DNA of 64,000 nucleotides, from NCBI GenBank assembly GCA_028284415.1, contig JANQRU010000005.1:186001-250000 (forward strand), given 5' to 3'. Both the position numbers and the translations under genes were made by a program. Below are positions 25,574-35,269 of this stretch, piece after piece. The number at the start of each line of letters is the position of its first letter. Within the stretch, counting starts at the first letter, position 1. This DNA is from Pyrinomonadaceae bacterium (GTDB taxonomy: Bacteria; Acidobacteriota; Blastocatellia; Pyrinomonadales; Pyrinomonadaceae). The notes under the pieces are model-generated. The model ran no database searches, had not been told where the DNA came from, and saw nothing but the letters and a program-made list of their open reading frames with translations.

Positions 25574-27259
25574 ATGAGTGAATTAAGAAAAATCAAACGT
25601 GCTTTAATAAGTGTTTCTGACAAAAATGGAATCGTAGAATTTGCCAAAGAATTAAAAAAAATCGGTGTCGAAATAATTTCGACCGGCGGAACTGCAAGGA
25701 CTTTGCAGGAAAATGGTGTTGAAGTTACGAAGGTTTCCGACGTGACGGGTTTTCCCGAAATGATGAATGGACGTGTAAAAACACTTCACCCGAAAATTCA
25801 CGGTGCATTTTTAGCTTTGCGTGATAATGATGAACATGTTTCAGCAATGAACGAACACAACATCGAACCGATTGATCTTGTCGTTATAAATCTTTACCCC
25901 TTTGAAGAAACGATCGAAAAAGACGGTGTCACACTTGAGGAAGCAGTCGAACAAATAGACATCGGCGGTCCAGCAATGATTCGTTCAGCATCAAAAAATT
26001 TTCGTGATGTCGCTGTTCTGACTGATGCGAGACTTTACGAAGATGTTTTAAATGAGATGAAAGAAAATGACGGCTCGCTTTCGCTCAAAACCCGCAAACG
26101 CCTTGCCGCTTTGGCTTACACACGCACATCATTTTATGATCTGGCAATTTCGGGATATTTAGCCGAACAAATTTCGCAGGATGATCTTGAATATCTCGAA
26201 CCGCTCAATCCATACGGCAATTTGGCGTTTATCGAGATGGAAGAAGAAACGGCAGAATCCGAAGATGAAGAACTCGTTGCACTCGAAGAACTGGAAGATG
26301 GAGAAGATGATTCTCTGCCATCGTTTATATCAGTGGGTTTGGCGAAGGTTGCAGATTTGCGTTACGGCGAAAATCCGCATCAAAAAGCAGCTCTGTATGA
26401 TTCGGGCGAAGAAAGTGGCATTGCCAACGCCGAACAGCTACACGGCAAGGAAATGTCTTTTAACAATTATGTTGATGCGGAAGCTGCTTGGCGAATTGCG
26501 AATGATTTTGACGAGCTTGCGGTAGCCATTATCAAACACACAAATCCTTCCGGCGTCGGACTCGGAGCAAATCTTCTCGAAGCACATCAAAGGGCACTTG
26601 CAACCGATCCGGTTTCGGCATTTGGCGGAATTGTCGCAATGAACCGCGTTGCTGATGCGGAAGTCGCTACGGCAATAAACAAAGTTTTTACAGAGGTCGT
26701 TATCGCACCAGATTTTACGGAAGATGCACTCGCTGTTTTCCGTAAGAAAAAGAATTTGCGAATCTTAAAAGTTGATACTGCGGCGGAGAAAAATCCTTTG
26801 GAATTCAGACAAATTTCAGGGGGTTATCTAATTCAAGATCAAGACCTTTTAACTATCACGGCGGAAAACTTAAAAGTTGTCAGTGAAAGAGAACCAAACG
26901 CAACCGAGATACGTGCGATGCTACTCGCCTGGAAATGCTGTAAGCACGTCAAATCAAACGCGATCGTTTTTGCCAATGACGTGCAGACCGTCGGAGTCGG
27001 TGCGGGACAAATGAACCGCGTTGATTCTGTCAGAATCGCAGCGATGCGGGCGAAGAAAACGGAACTTGAACTTGAGGGAACAGTTCTCGCTTCCGATGCA
27101 TTTTTCCCTTTCAGAGATAATGTTGATGAAGCCGCAAAATTTGGGATTTCCGCAATCATACAGCCAGGTGGATCAAAACGTGATGACGAATCAATCGAAG
27201 CCGCCAATGAACATGGAATTTCAATGGTCTTTACAGGTTACAGACACTTCAAGCACTGA
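25574..27259 (+). CDS. purH: Bifunctional purine biosynthesis protein PurH, 561 aa
   Basis: PurH catalyses the last two steps of IMP synthesis: AICAR formyl transfer from 10-formyl-THF, then cyclisation. The N-terminal IMP cyclohydrolase domain (residues 1-200) shows STGGTARTL, KTLHPKIHG and INLYPFEET. The C-terminal AICAR transformylase domain (about 260-561) shows RYGENPHQKAALY, IKHTNPSGVG, SDAFFPFRDNVD and IQPGGSKRD. A roughly 40-residue acidic insertion (about 215-255, with EEETAESEDEELVALEELED) separates them, so the protein is longer than the usual 510-530 aa. It is preceded by a hairpin leader. Confidence 0.95.
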   Translation: MSELRKIKRALISVSDKNGIVEFAKELKKIGVEIISTGGTARTLQENGVEVTKVSDVTGFPEMMNGRVKTLHPKIHGAFLALRDNDEHVSAMNEHNIEPIDLVVINLYPFEETIEKDGVTLEEAVEQIDIGGPAMIRSASKNFRDVAVLTDARLYEDVLNEMKENDGSLSLKTRKRLAALAYTRTSFYDLAISGYLAEQISQDDLEYLEPLNPYGNLAFIEMEEETAESEDEELVALEELEDGEDDSLPSFISVGLAKVADLRYGENPHQKAALYDSGEESGIANAEQLHGKEMSFNNYVDAEAAWRIANDFDELAVAIIKHTNPSGVGLGANLLEAHQRALATDPVSAFGGIVAMNRVADAEVATAINKVFTEVVIAPDFTEDALAVFRKKKNLRILKVDTAAEKNPLEFRQISGGYLIQDQDLLTITAENLKVVSEREPNATEIRAMLLAWKCCKHVKSNAIVFANDVQTVGVGAGQMNRVDSVRIAAMRAKKTELELEGTVLASDAFFPFRDNVDEAAKFGISAIIQPGGSKRDDESIEAANEHGISMVFTGYRHFKH

Positions 27260-27285
27260 TTTTATTGTGTTTAACAAAAAAGTAT

Positions 27286-27314
27286 TTGACATTTAGAAGT
27301 GTTTAACGTATAAA
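27286..27314 (+). promoter_or_regulatory. Housekeeping promoter upstream of SLC13-type transporter
   Basis: TTGACA, a 17-base spacer and TATAAA give a near-consensus sigma-70 promoter; transcription should start near 27321, leaving a leader of about 137 bases. Confidence 0.6.
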
Positions 27315-27320
27315 TGTAAG

Positions 27321-27457
27321 CAATTAAGGACACTTAAGGAACGCTCGAAGGTTTTGGTTTTCAAAGTCTTTGGGCTTTTGTTGTTTTAAACGTTTTTTCT
27401 TGACAAACATTCCTTTTCCTTTAAATTCTAATAAAGCCAAAAATTCAATAAAAATAA
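27321..27457 (+). other. Untranslated leader with a motif shared with 38586-38613
   Basis: The leader begins close to AAGGACACTTAAGGAACG followed by CTCGAAGG (27326-27351). This matches 38586-38613 apart from a few changes. It continues into a short CAAAGTCTTTG palindrome. It may be a structured cis-regulatory RNA; no known riboswitch class is recognised. Confidence 0.35.
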
Positions 27458-29239
27458 ATGCTGGATATCATACTTATAAGTATTATTTTGGTCATTGCTC
27501 TAATTCTTTTCGCCACCGAGAAGATTCGCGTTGACTTGGTTGCGATAAGCTTAATGGTCACTTTAATGATTCTCGGTTTGTTCCGCGAGAATTTTGTCAC
27601 ACCGAAAGAAGCGGTTTCGGGTTTGAGTAATAAAGCAACCGTCACCATCGGTGCGATGTTCATTCTGAGTGCCGGAATGTTGAAATCCGGTGCGATGAGT
27701 TGGTTAAGTCAAAAAATGATGAAATTCGGCGGCGACAGCGAAACCCGAATATTTATCATATTGATGCTCACGACGGGTTTTCTTTCAGCTTTTATAAACA
27801 ATGCTATTACGATCGCAGTTTTCTTGCCGATCACTCTAACAATTGCCAGACAATACCATATCAATCCGGCAAACCTTCTGATGCCACTTTCGTTTATTTC
27901 CATCGTCGGCGGTACCTGCACTTTGATCGGAACTTCTACGAATATTCTTGTCAGTTCAATGGCGGCTGAACGCGGACTCGGTGAGTTCCAGATGTTTACA
28001 GTCACACGGCTTGGGATAATATTTTTTATCGTCGGTTTTATTTACTTATTATTCGTTGCAAAACCACTTTTAGCTCGCATTACAGGCTTGACCCGCCGAT
28101 ACAGATTGCAGGATTATTTTACGCTCGTAACAGTTCCGGCAAATTGTAAGTTAATCGGGAAAACCCCGCTGGAAAGCCATCTGAATGAAAATTACGATGT
28201 AATGGTCATCGAAATAAAAAGAGGTGACCAAATAATTTTATCCAACATACGAGATACAGAAATTCACGCTGGTGACGAACTTCTTTTGCAAGGCTCAAAC
28301 GAGGATATCGAACGAATCAGCGAATCAGAAAAACTTGAGCCAAAACCTGAAAAATCACCTGAAGACCATTTAACCGATGGCGGTGCAGTTTTAACTGAAG
28401 CAGTTATTTCCCCAAGTTCTTCTCTCGTTGGGCAAACCCTAAAACGCTCAAACTTTCGTTACAGATATGGCTGTTTTGTCTTAGCGATCCGAAAACATGA
28501 CAAAACGGATGTTTTGAAAGACCACCTCGCTGATGTGCGACTCGGTGTTGGTGACACACTCTTGATTCAAGGCAGACAAAGAGTAATTAAAGATTTAGCA
28601 GGAAATCCCGATTTCGTCATTACGGAAAAGTCAGAACTTCCCAAATTCCAAAAGAAAAAAGCGATCTATTCAGTTTCGATAATCGCTTTAGTTATATTGC
28701 TTGCGGCAACAGGAATTATGCCGATTCTTGTTTCTTCGCTATTGGGATGTGTTCTGATGATCTTCTCAAGATGCCTGACTATGCAAGAAGCTTATGACTC
28801 AATTGATTGGTTCGTGATTTTCCTACTTGCAGGCGTAATCCCCTTAGGGCTGAGTCTGGAAAAAACTGGAGCAACTGATTACATCGCCTACGGAATTTTA
28901 ACCGCGACAGAATCACTTGGTCCTGTTTTTGTTATTTCTATTTTCTATTTTGTAACGACAATTTTTGCAGCAATTATGTCGCACAATGCCGCGGTTATTA
29001 TTTTATTTCCAATCGGAATTGCCGCCGCTAAGACTTTAGGAATGGAGCCAATGCCTTTTTTGATGGCGATAACCTTTGCGGCTTCTTCATCTCTAAGCAC
29101 GCCGTTTGGCTATCACACCAATTTGATGGTTTACGGTCCCGGTGGATATAAATTCTCAGACTTTATGATTGTCGGTGTACCTCTAAATGTTTTGTTTTGG
29201 ATTTTAGCAACTATATTTATCCCGCTGATTTGGTTCTAA
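27458..29239 (+). CDS. SLC13/DASS-type anion transporter with RCK_C domains, 593 aa
   Basis: A polytopic membrane protein with about 11-12 helices. N-terminal helices contain INNAITIAVFLPITL and GTCTLIGTSTNILVSSM, typical of the DASS/ArsB superfamily citrate-transporter-like fold. Residues 210-290 and 320-400 form two TrkA-C/RCK_C domains, which bind ligands and regulate. C-terminal helices contain FLLAGVIPLGLSLEKTGA and SHNAAVIILFPIG. The substrate is likely a divalent organic or inorganic anion, not deducible here. It has its own strong promoter. It converges on comEC. Confidence 0.85.
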   Translation: MLDIILISIILVIALILFATEKIRVDLVAISLMVTLMILGLFRENFVTPKEAVSGLSNKATVTIGAMFILSAGMLKSGAMSWLSQKMMKFGGDSETRIFIILMLTTGFLSAFINNAITIAVFLPITLTIARQYHINPANLLMPLSFISIVGGTCTLIGTSTNILVSSMAAERGLGEFQMFTVTRLGIIFFIVGFIYLLFVAKPLLARITGLTRRYRLQDYFTLVTVPANCKLIGKTPLESHLNENYDVMVIEIKRGDQIILSNIRDTEIHAGDELLLQGSNEDIERISESEKLEPKPEKSPEDHLTDGGAVLTEAVISPSSSLVGQTLKRSNFRYRYGCFVLAIRKHDKTDVLKDHLADVRLGVGDTLLIQGRQRVIKDLAGNPDFVITEKSELPKFQKKKAIYSVSIIALVILLAATGIMPILVSSLLGCVLMIFSRCLTMQEAYDSIDWFVIFLLAGVIPLGLSLEKTGATDYIAYGILTATESLGPVFVISIFYFVTTIFAAIMSHNAAVIILFPIGIAAAKTLGMEPMPFLMAITFAASSSLSTPFGYHTNLMVYGPGGYKFSDFMIVGVPLNVLFWILATIFIPLIWF

Positions 29240-29246
29240 AGTCTTA

Positions 29247-32000
29247 TCAGTCCAGAAATGTCTGAATTTCCAGATTTTTTCCATCGGTAGAAACAGTGAT
29301 AGTTCCGCGTTCGCCGGTTGTCAAAACTTTCGCACCTGAAGCTTCCCAACGCTCGACTACTTCTTTGTGCGGATGTCCAAATCTGGATTTTCGACCGACG
29401 GGAATGATCGCGTACTCAGCTTTTGTTGCTTTGATAAATTCGTTTATTGAAGAAGTTCTGCTGCCATGGTGGGCAACTTTTACAATATCTGACTTTATTA
29501 AGAAACTACCTTGTACAAGCTCCTTTTCAATTTCTTTTTCAATATCTCCTGTAAATAAAAATTCCTTACTTCCAAAGCTTAAATGCATAACCAGAGATTG
29601 ATTATTTGTAGATGTGTTTTTCGGTTTTATGTTTTTTAACAAAGGATGTAGAACTTTGATCTTAACACCTGCTATCTCAAGATTATCGCCGCGAGATAAA
29701 TTTATGATTTGAATATTTTTTCTCAGTAGAACTCTGGAAAATTCAGCAAAATCTTTATCTTCTTTGTTTACACTACCTATCATTGCCGCTTTAATTCTAA
29801 AATTTTTAGCAACATTGATTAGACCTTGAATATGATCCGCATCGGCATGTGTCGCAACTAAATAGTCAACTTTTGAGTAGCCCTTTTCCCATAGAAATTC
29901 GGACACGACGGTTTCCCCTACGCCTTGTGAATCAGGCTCAAAAACTTCTTTTTCGCCAAAATCTTTTTCAACATAGAGATCGTTAAAACTAAATCTTCCG
30001 CCTCCATCAATGAGCATAGTTTCACCATTTGGGAATGTAACCAATGCCGAATCCCCCTGTCCTACATCAAGAAAATCAACTTTCAATTTCCCATCATTTT
30101 GCGGAGAACTATATGGATGAAAAACTATTAAACTGAAAAAACCTAAAAAGGCGAAAACATTCAAAATCAGTGTTTTATTCGGAGTAAAGAAATTCGCTAC
30201 TTTTGATTTATAAGTTTCTTTCGCAAGCTCACTTTTAATTTCAAACGGATTCCATTTGTTCAAGAAAACGGTCAAAACTAGCAAAGGTAAGAAATATAAA
30301 AAATAAATAAGCTTTAGCTCGCCGGAATAGATCGGAACACGAACCGAAGCGAAATTATACTCAATAAAAAATCTCGGAAGACTTAGAAGAATCCAATTAA
30401 GAATTTCGGTTAACCTTATAAACGGAAAAGCAAAAATATCGCTTATTTGCGAAAGAAAGGTAGAAAAAATTGCCAAAAGATTTTGGAAAACAACAAATAT
30501 TCCAACCCACAAATTTAGTAAAACCGACGAGAAAGAAAGTCTGTGAAAATACAAAATCAAAAAAGGTAACAAAAAAATCTGCACGACTGCAGTTACTAAA
30601 ATCCCTTCAAATATCCAACGCAGAGGTTTTTGTAAACTGTAATTCTGAAGCTTTGTACCATAATCGGATTTGAAAATCCGACAGTCCCAAACATTTTCCC
30701 GCAAAGTTTTTCCCCATTTTTTTTCATTCCAATAGAGTGTTTCACAAAACGTTTTCAGATACTTTGAAACATTTGGTGGAAAAGGCGTTTCTGCTGTGGG
30801 CATCCAATTTCCGATTGAACGCAGTTTTTTTATCAAGGGAAATGCGACTGCGATAATTCCGACGAGGCTTGTAAAGGTTAAATGAAAAGATTGATTGAAT
30901 AAATCTTCGGGACGCCAAAGCAAAATCAATAAGCAACAACCGCCGAGTGCGTTTAACAAAGTTCCGCGTCTATAAATTACAAATGAAAATAGCAGAATCG
31001 TGAACATTAAAGCAGCACGAATTACTGGAATTTCCGCACCAACAGCAAAAGAATAAACCCACAAAATAATACTTGTAATAACGAATTGCCAAATTCTTTT
31101 TCGCGTAAATGCACGAACGATTAAAAGCAACACCCCACCGATAAATGTTATATGCAATCCTGAAATTACAAGTACGTGAAATGTTCCACCTTCTCTGAAA
31201 ATCTCTGCTGTATCTTTAGTTAGATAATTTCTATTCCCAAGTAAAGACGCAATTAAAATTCCTGAAGTATCTGTATTAAATTTTGAGCTAAAGGTTTGAA
31301 TTAAATCCTGCCGATAATCATAAATCCAAGCAAATGGAGAGAATAACTTTGCGTCATCCAAACGTTCGATCAAAAGTGGGCTTTTAATCGAACCTGTCGC
31401 CTGAATTCCTTTTTGATCTAATATTTCTGTAAAGGCGACACCGCCCGGATTCAAGAATTTTTCTTCTCTGTTAAGATTTGTTGCGATTCGTAATCTTGCC
31501 CCGTAATGCAAAAATAGATTTTCAAATTCTTTCTTAATCTGTTCATCCCTAACCGAAGCAAATAGACGTATTTTTCCTGAGGTCTCAAAAGTTTTTCCTT
31601 TGTAAATTAGCTTTTCAGCACTAATGGTTAAGAAAATACCGCCAACAGAAAGTTCTGGCTTGCTTTGCAAAATCCCTTCGATTTCAACGGGGTCTCCCGA
31701 CATTATCTGATTTGATTCATAAAGATTTTTGATTGAGTTTGAGGGCTCAGTTTGCTTCTGAATTTGATAGTAGAAACTTCCCGTTGCTAAAAAAGCTATG
31801 AAGATGAATAAGGTAGCTAATGTTCTTTTTGCGTAGATAATTGCAAGAGCGGTGAAAACAATTAAAGCAATTAAAAATACCTTCCAGTCAAACCTTGAAC
31901 ACTCAGCAAGTAAAATTCCAACTGAAAAGCAAATTGAAAGCCAAAGCAATGGATAAAGAGTAAATTGTAGCTGTGAGTTTTCGCTTTTTGTGGCAGACAT
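29247..32000 (-). CDS. comEC: ComEC/Rec2 DNA-uptake channel, 917 aa
   Basis: An inner-membrane competence protein through which single-stranded DNA enters the cytoplasm. It has a DUF4131-type N-terminus with three helices and an OB-like domain (residues 20-230), the competence domain with HVLVISGLHITFIGG (about residues 280-295) and further helices, and a metallo-beta-lactamase-like domain (about 640-917) with DVGQGDSALVTFPNGETMLI and VATHADADHIQG. An insertion of polar residues (about 395-465) between helices is unusual. It lies 34 bases downstream of the ComEA-like gene. Confidence 0.92.
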   Translation of the reverse strand: MSATKSENSQLQFTLYPLLWLSICFSVGILLAECSRFDWKVFLIALIVFTALAIIYAKRTLATLFIFIAFLATGSFYYQIQKQTEPSNSIKNLYESNQIMSGDPVEIEGILQSKPELSVGGIFLTISAEKLIYKGKTFETSGKIRLFASVRDEQIKKEFENLFLHYGARLRIATNLNREEKFLNPGGVAFTEILDQKGIQATGSIKSPLLIERLDDAKLFSPFAWIYDYRQDLIQTFSSKFNTDTSGILIASLLGNRNYLTKDTAEIFREGGTFHVLVISGLHITFIGGVLLLIVRAFTRKRIWQFVITSIILWVYSFAVGAEIPVIRAALMFTILLFSFVIYRRGTLLNALGGCCLLILLWRPEDLFNQSFHLTFTSLVGIIAVAFPLIKKLRSIGNWMPTAETPFPPNVSKYLKTFCETLYWNEKKWGKTLRENVWDCRIFKSDYGTKLQNYSLQKPLRWIFEGILVTAVVQIFLLPFLILYFHRLSFSSVLLNLWVGIFVVFQNLLAIFSTFLSQISDIFAFPFIRLTEILNWILLSLPRFFIEYNFASVRVPIYSGELKLIYFLYFLPLLVLTVFLNKWNPFEIKSELAKETYKSKVANFFTPNKTLILNVFAFLGFFSLIVFHPYSSPQNDGKLKVDFLDVGQGDSALVTFPNGETMLIDGGGRFSFNDLYVEKDFGEKEVFEPDSQGVGETVVSEFLWEKGYSKVDYLVATHADADHIQGLINVAKNFRIKAAMIGSVNKEDKDFAEFSRVLLRKNIQIINLSRGDNLEIAGVKIKVLHPLLKNIKPKNTSTNNQSLVMHLSFGSKEFLFTGDIEKEIEKELVQGSFLIKSDIVKVAHHGSRTSSINEFIKATKAEYAIIPVGRKSRFGHPHKEVVERWEASGAKVLTTGERGTITVSTDGKNLEIQTFLD

Positions 32001-32033
32001 TTATTTTTTGAGGGGATAATTTTTTTAGTGAAA

Positions 32034-32375
32034 CTATTTAACTTTTATCATACTTCTCATTTTTCTAAAACGCTTGTCGCTGATGCCCTCAACCAACATT
32101 AAATGCTCAGCACGCCGAAAACTCCCAAATTTTTCTCTGTGAGCAACGATTTTTTGAGCAGTTTTCTCTCCAACATTTGGAAGCTGTTGTAGTTTATCCA
32201 CAGTTGCAGAATTTATATTGATGGCATTTTCAGAAACTTTTATAGGCGTTTTTGGGGAAGTAAAATCCTTTGTTTTTTGAGCACAATTTACAGCAAAAAA
32301 GCATAAAGCTATTAATGTTAAAGATTTAAACAAAATTTTACATAGAGCCTTATTTTTTAAGAGTTTTCCACCCAT
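32034..32375 (-). CDS. ComEA-like helix-hairpin-helix DNA-binding protein, 113 aa
   Basis: The signal region contains LIALCFFAVNCAQ, a possible lipobox (AVNC), so the protein may be a lipoprotein on the outer face of the inner membrane. The C-terminal 60 residues form a helix-hairpin-helix module (INSATVDKLQQLPNVGEKTA, then GSFRRAEHLMLVEGISDKRF), as in ComEA, which binds incoming DNA and passes it to ComEC. A GTG four codons upstream is an alternative start. It sits next to comEC, which supports the role. Confidence 0.85.
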   Translation of the reverse strand: MGGKLLKNKALCKILFKSLTLIALCFFAVNCAQKTKDFTSPKTPIKVSENAININSATVDKLQQLPNVGEKTAQKIVAHREKFGSFRRAEHLMLVEGISDKRFRKMRSMIKVK

Positions 32376-32448
32376 ATTTTTTTGCACTTCTTGTGTGCAA
32401 AGTGCTAGAAGTCATTGCGTTTTAAGCAATTATATAGAATAAATGAGA

Positions 32449-32493
32449 GTTTTCCACATAGTTTTCCACAGGTTTTGTGGAAAAGTGGAAAAC
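32449..32493. repeat. Nested palindromes of TTTTCCACA (DnaA-box-like) near ftsK
   Basis: Outer arms GTTTTCCAC/GTGGAAAAC enclose inner arms TTTTCCACA/TGTGGAAAA. The units differ at one base from the DnaA box TTATCCACA and occur twice on each strand (one with a terminal T). It lies 39 bases beyond the ftsK stop and could equally be its terminator. Confidence 0.4.
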
Positions 32494-32531
32494 TAATAGT
32501 TTATGTTACAAAATAATTCTGGAAACTTTTC

Positions 32532-35066
32532 TTAGAACTCTCTGCCTTCTTCCATTTCTTGGACTGCTTCGTAGGCTTTTTGAGTTACTGGTCTGGCACG
32601 TTTTGAACCGTCCATTTCGCCGATAAAGCCATCAGCAACGAGTGCGTCCAGAATAGCGGCGGCACGTCCGTAGCCGATTCGTAAATGGCGTTGGAGAAGT
32701 GATGTTGAGGCTCTTTTAGCTCCGACAACTGTTTTTAGAGCTTCGGGGAAGAGCTTATCTTTTCTGCCCGGTAAATCACCAAAATCATCCATTTCTTCTT
32801 CTGATTTGGTAATTGTTTCGTCGTATTCGGGGTTGCCCTGAGCCTTGATGTGGTCAACTACTTTTTTGATTTCTTTTTCGTCAACATAAGCTCCATGGAC
32901 GCGAATTGGTAAACGACCACTTGAAAACAACATATCGCCTTTCCCAAGCAGATTTTCCGCACCATTGGTATCAATGATCGTGCGTGAATCAATTTTTGAT
33001 GAAACGCGGAAAGCAATTCTTGATGGGAAATTAGCTTTTATCAAACCGGTGATAACATCAACCGAAGGTCTTTGTGTTGCGAGCACGAGATGTATGCCGA
33101 CTGCCCTTGCCATCTGAGCAAGGCGTGTAATAGATTCTTCAACCTCTTTCCCGGCAACCATCATCAAATCAGCTAATTCATCAATGATGATTACGATGTA
33201 TGGCAATTTGTGAAATGGATTTCCCTCTTCATCTACTTCTCCTAATTTGTTTCGTCTTTCAACCTCTTCATTAAATCCATGTATGTTTCTGACGCCCCAT
33301 CCTGCTAATTCTTTGTAACGCCGTTCCATCTCGGAAACAGCCCATTTGAGAGAAATCGCAGCACGTTTCGGTTCGGTGATAATTGGAGTTGCTAGATGTG
33401 GAATATCGGCATAGACACCTAGTTCAAGTCGCTTAGGATCAACCATTATGAATTTAACTTCATCAGGTTTTGCCTTATATAAAATAGATACAATCAATGA
33501 ATTTACACCGACTGATTTACCTGCTCCCGTCGCACCTGCAATCAGTAAATGTGGCATTGTTGCTAGATCAGCAACTTCTCTTAATCCATCAATTCTTTTG
33601 CCAAGTGCAATTGTTAAAAGTGATTTTGAGCTTCTGTATTTTTCTGAATCGATGATGTCTCGCAAGAATATGACTTCGCGTTTTTCATTCGGAACTTCGA
33701 TTCCGACAAATGCTTTGCCCGGAATTCTTTCAATTCGTATGGACTCGGCTTCGAGTGCAAGACATAAATCATCTACAAGATTTGTAACACGCGAATATTT
33801 TACTCCGGGATCAGGTTTGAATTCGTAAGTTGTCACAACGGGACCTTGTCCAATATTTACAACCTTTCCCGTGACATTGAATTCTTTAGTTTTTTCTACC
33901 AGAGATTCCGCGATTGCATACAATTCTTCGTCTTTTTGCTCGACTCTCGGCGGTGGAGGATTAAGGAATTCTGCTTTTGGAAGCTCATAATTTGAAAAGT
34001 CCTGTGGCGGAACTGGCTTTTTCTCTTCTGGCTTTTCTTCTTCCTCTAAAGATTTCTCCAAAACTTCAGTTTCGAGGTCACCTGTCTGCTGAATTGGTCT
34101 AATAGGAATTTTATCGGACTCGGCAACCAGATCAACACTTCCACTCCCATTTCCGTTAGCAGCCTGAACTTTGCCGACTTCTAAAACTTCTTCTGAACTT
34201 ACGGCAACTTCTGCTTTTTGTTTTACAGGCTCGGTTTGTTTCTTCTCTTTTTTAGATTCATCTATTATTTTGGGTTTTTCTTCTTCGAGATTTTCAGGCG
34301 GCTCACTTAATTTTTCAATAACAGCAGAGAATTTTTCGCTGATCTTTCCTTGCTTTTCTTTTTCGTTGGTAACAATCTTCGGCTTAGCTTTTTTGGTAGT
34401 CTTTTTAACTTCTGCTTTTTTAGCCTTAGCACTTTCTAAAGCTTCCTTTTCATGCTCAACTTTCATCTTGCGATATTTTGATAACCACTCGGTGAAACGA
34501 ATCTTGAAGTTATTCCAACCCATCTCATAACTTTCAATAAAAGATGTGTAAGAAAAATTAGTTATCAATATTAAAGAGCTTAAAAATAAAGTCCCGAACA
34601 AAATTCCCGTGCCGATAGTATTTAATAATGCGACAGATATTTCTGTGAAAAACGCTCCCGTTATTCCACCATCAGCTATGCCTCTGTAAAATCCAAAAAG
34701 GGAAAAGAGCGAAGCACCTGTAATGACGAATAAAACGACGCCGATGATTCTTGAGGGTGGAGTGTAAAGACTTTTAGAAAATAAAAAGCGTGTGCCTATA
34801 ACGAAAACTGTAAAAGGCAAAATATAAGCCATCAAACCCAAAGCTTGAAAGAGTGTATCGGCAATGATCGAACCGACTATTCCAATCCAGTTTTGGGTCT
34901 GTTCCCAAGTTGTGCTTGTATTCAGGTTGGGATCAGTTTCGCTTGAAGTAACCAAACACAAAAACAACAGAATGGAAAGTGCCAAAAGGCTTATGCCGAT
35001 AATCTCGTTATATCTTGATTGGCTTTTGCTTTTTGCAGTAGTTCTTTTTGCTGTTCGGGTTGCCAT
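32532..35066 (-). CDS. ftsK: DNA translocase FtsK/SpoIIIE, 844 aa
   Basis: FtsK pumps chromosome DNA through the division septum and helps resolve dimers at dif. The ATG at 35066 opens a basic tail and four or five membrane helices (about residues 25-190). A charged Lys/Glu-rich linker (190-390) leads to the RecA-like motor with Walker A GATGAGKSVGVN (about residue 510), VDPKRLELGVY and ATQRPSVDVITGLIKAN. The gamma domain at the end (TSLLQRHLRIGYGRAAAILD) recognises KOPS-like sequences. The in-frame extension upstream of 35066 is less likely. Confidence 0.93.
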   Translation of the reverse strand: MATRTAKRTTAKSKSQSRYNEIIGISLLALSILLFLCLVTSSETDPNLNTSTTWEQTQNWIGIVGSIIADTLFQALGLMAYILPFTVFVIGTRFLFSKSLYTPPSRIIGVVLFVITGASLFSLFGFYRGIADGGITGAFFTEISVALLNTIGTGILFGTLFLSSLILITNFSYTSFIESYEMGWNNFKIRFTEWLSKYRKMKVEHEKEALESAKAKKAEVKKTTKKAKPKIVTNEKEKQGKISEKFSAVIEKLSEPPENLEEEKPKIIDESKKEKKQTEPVKQKAEVAVSSEEVLEVGKVQAANGNGSGSVDLVAESDKIPIRPIQQTGDLETEVLEKSLEEEEKPEEKKPVPPQDFSNYELPKAEFLNPPPPRVEQKDEELYAIAESLVEKTKEFNVTGKVVNIGQGPVVTTYEFKPDPGVKYSRVTNLVDDLCLALEAESIRIERIPGKAFVGIEVPNEKREVIFLRDIIDSEKYRSSKSLLTIALGKRIDGLREVADLATMPHLLIAGATGAGKSVGVNSLIVSILYKAKPDEVKFIMVDPKRLELGVYADIPHLATPIITEPKRAAISLKWAVSEMERRYKELAGWGVRNIHGFNEEVERRNKLGEVDEEGNPFHKLPYIVIIIDELADLMMVAGKEVEESITRLAQMARAVGIHLVLATQRPSVDVITGLIKANFPSRIAFRVSSKIDSRTIIDTNGAENLLGKGDMLFSSGRLPIRVHGAYVDEKEIKKVVDHIKAQGNPEYDETITKSEEEMDDFGDLPGRKDKLFPEALKTVVGAKRASTSLLQRHLRIGYGRAAAILDALVADGFIGEMDGSKRARPVTQKAYEAVQEMEEGREF

Positions 35067-35269
35067 TTCTAGTGGTACAAGGTTTGGAAGCTTAAAAGTT
35101 AAATTAAATAAAACTCTTACTAAACAGAAGATGTCTGAGTAATTTACGAATCTTGCTCGCAAATAGTTCTAGAGGGCTACTCGCACTAAGTTTAACACAA
35201 AATAAAAAAAACCCAAGAAAAGCAATTGTAAAATCAAACTTTTCGTCAGCTCTGTGGTTTTTGTTTTAA

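Noticed and set aside
34171..34530. 119-aa plus-strand frame inside ftsK
   Set aside because: It is a shadow of the Lys/Glu-rich linker codons read on the other strand.
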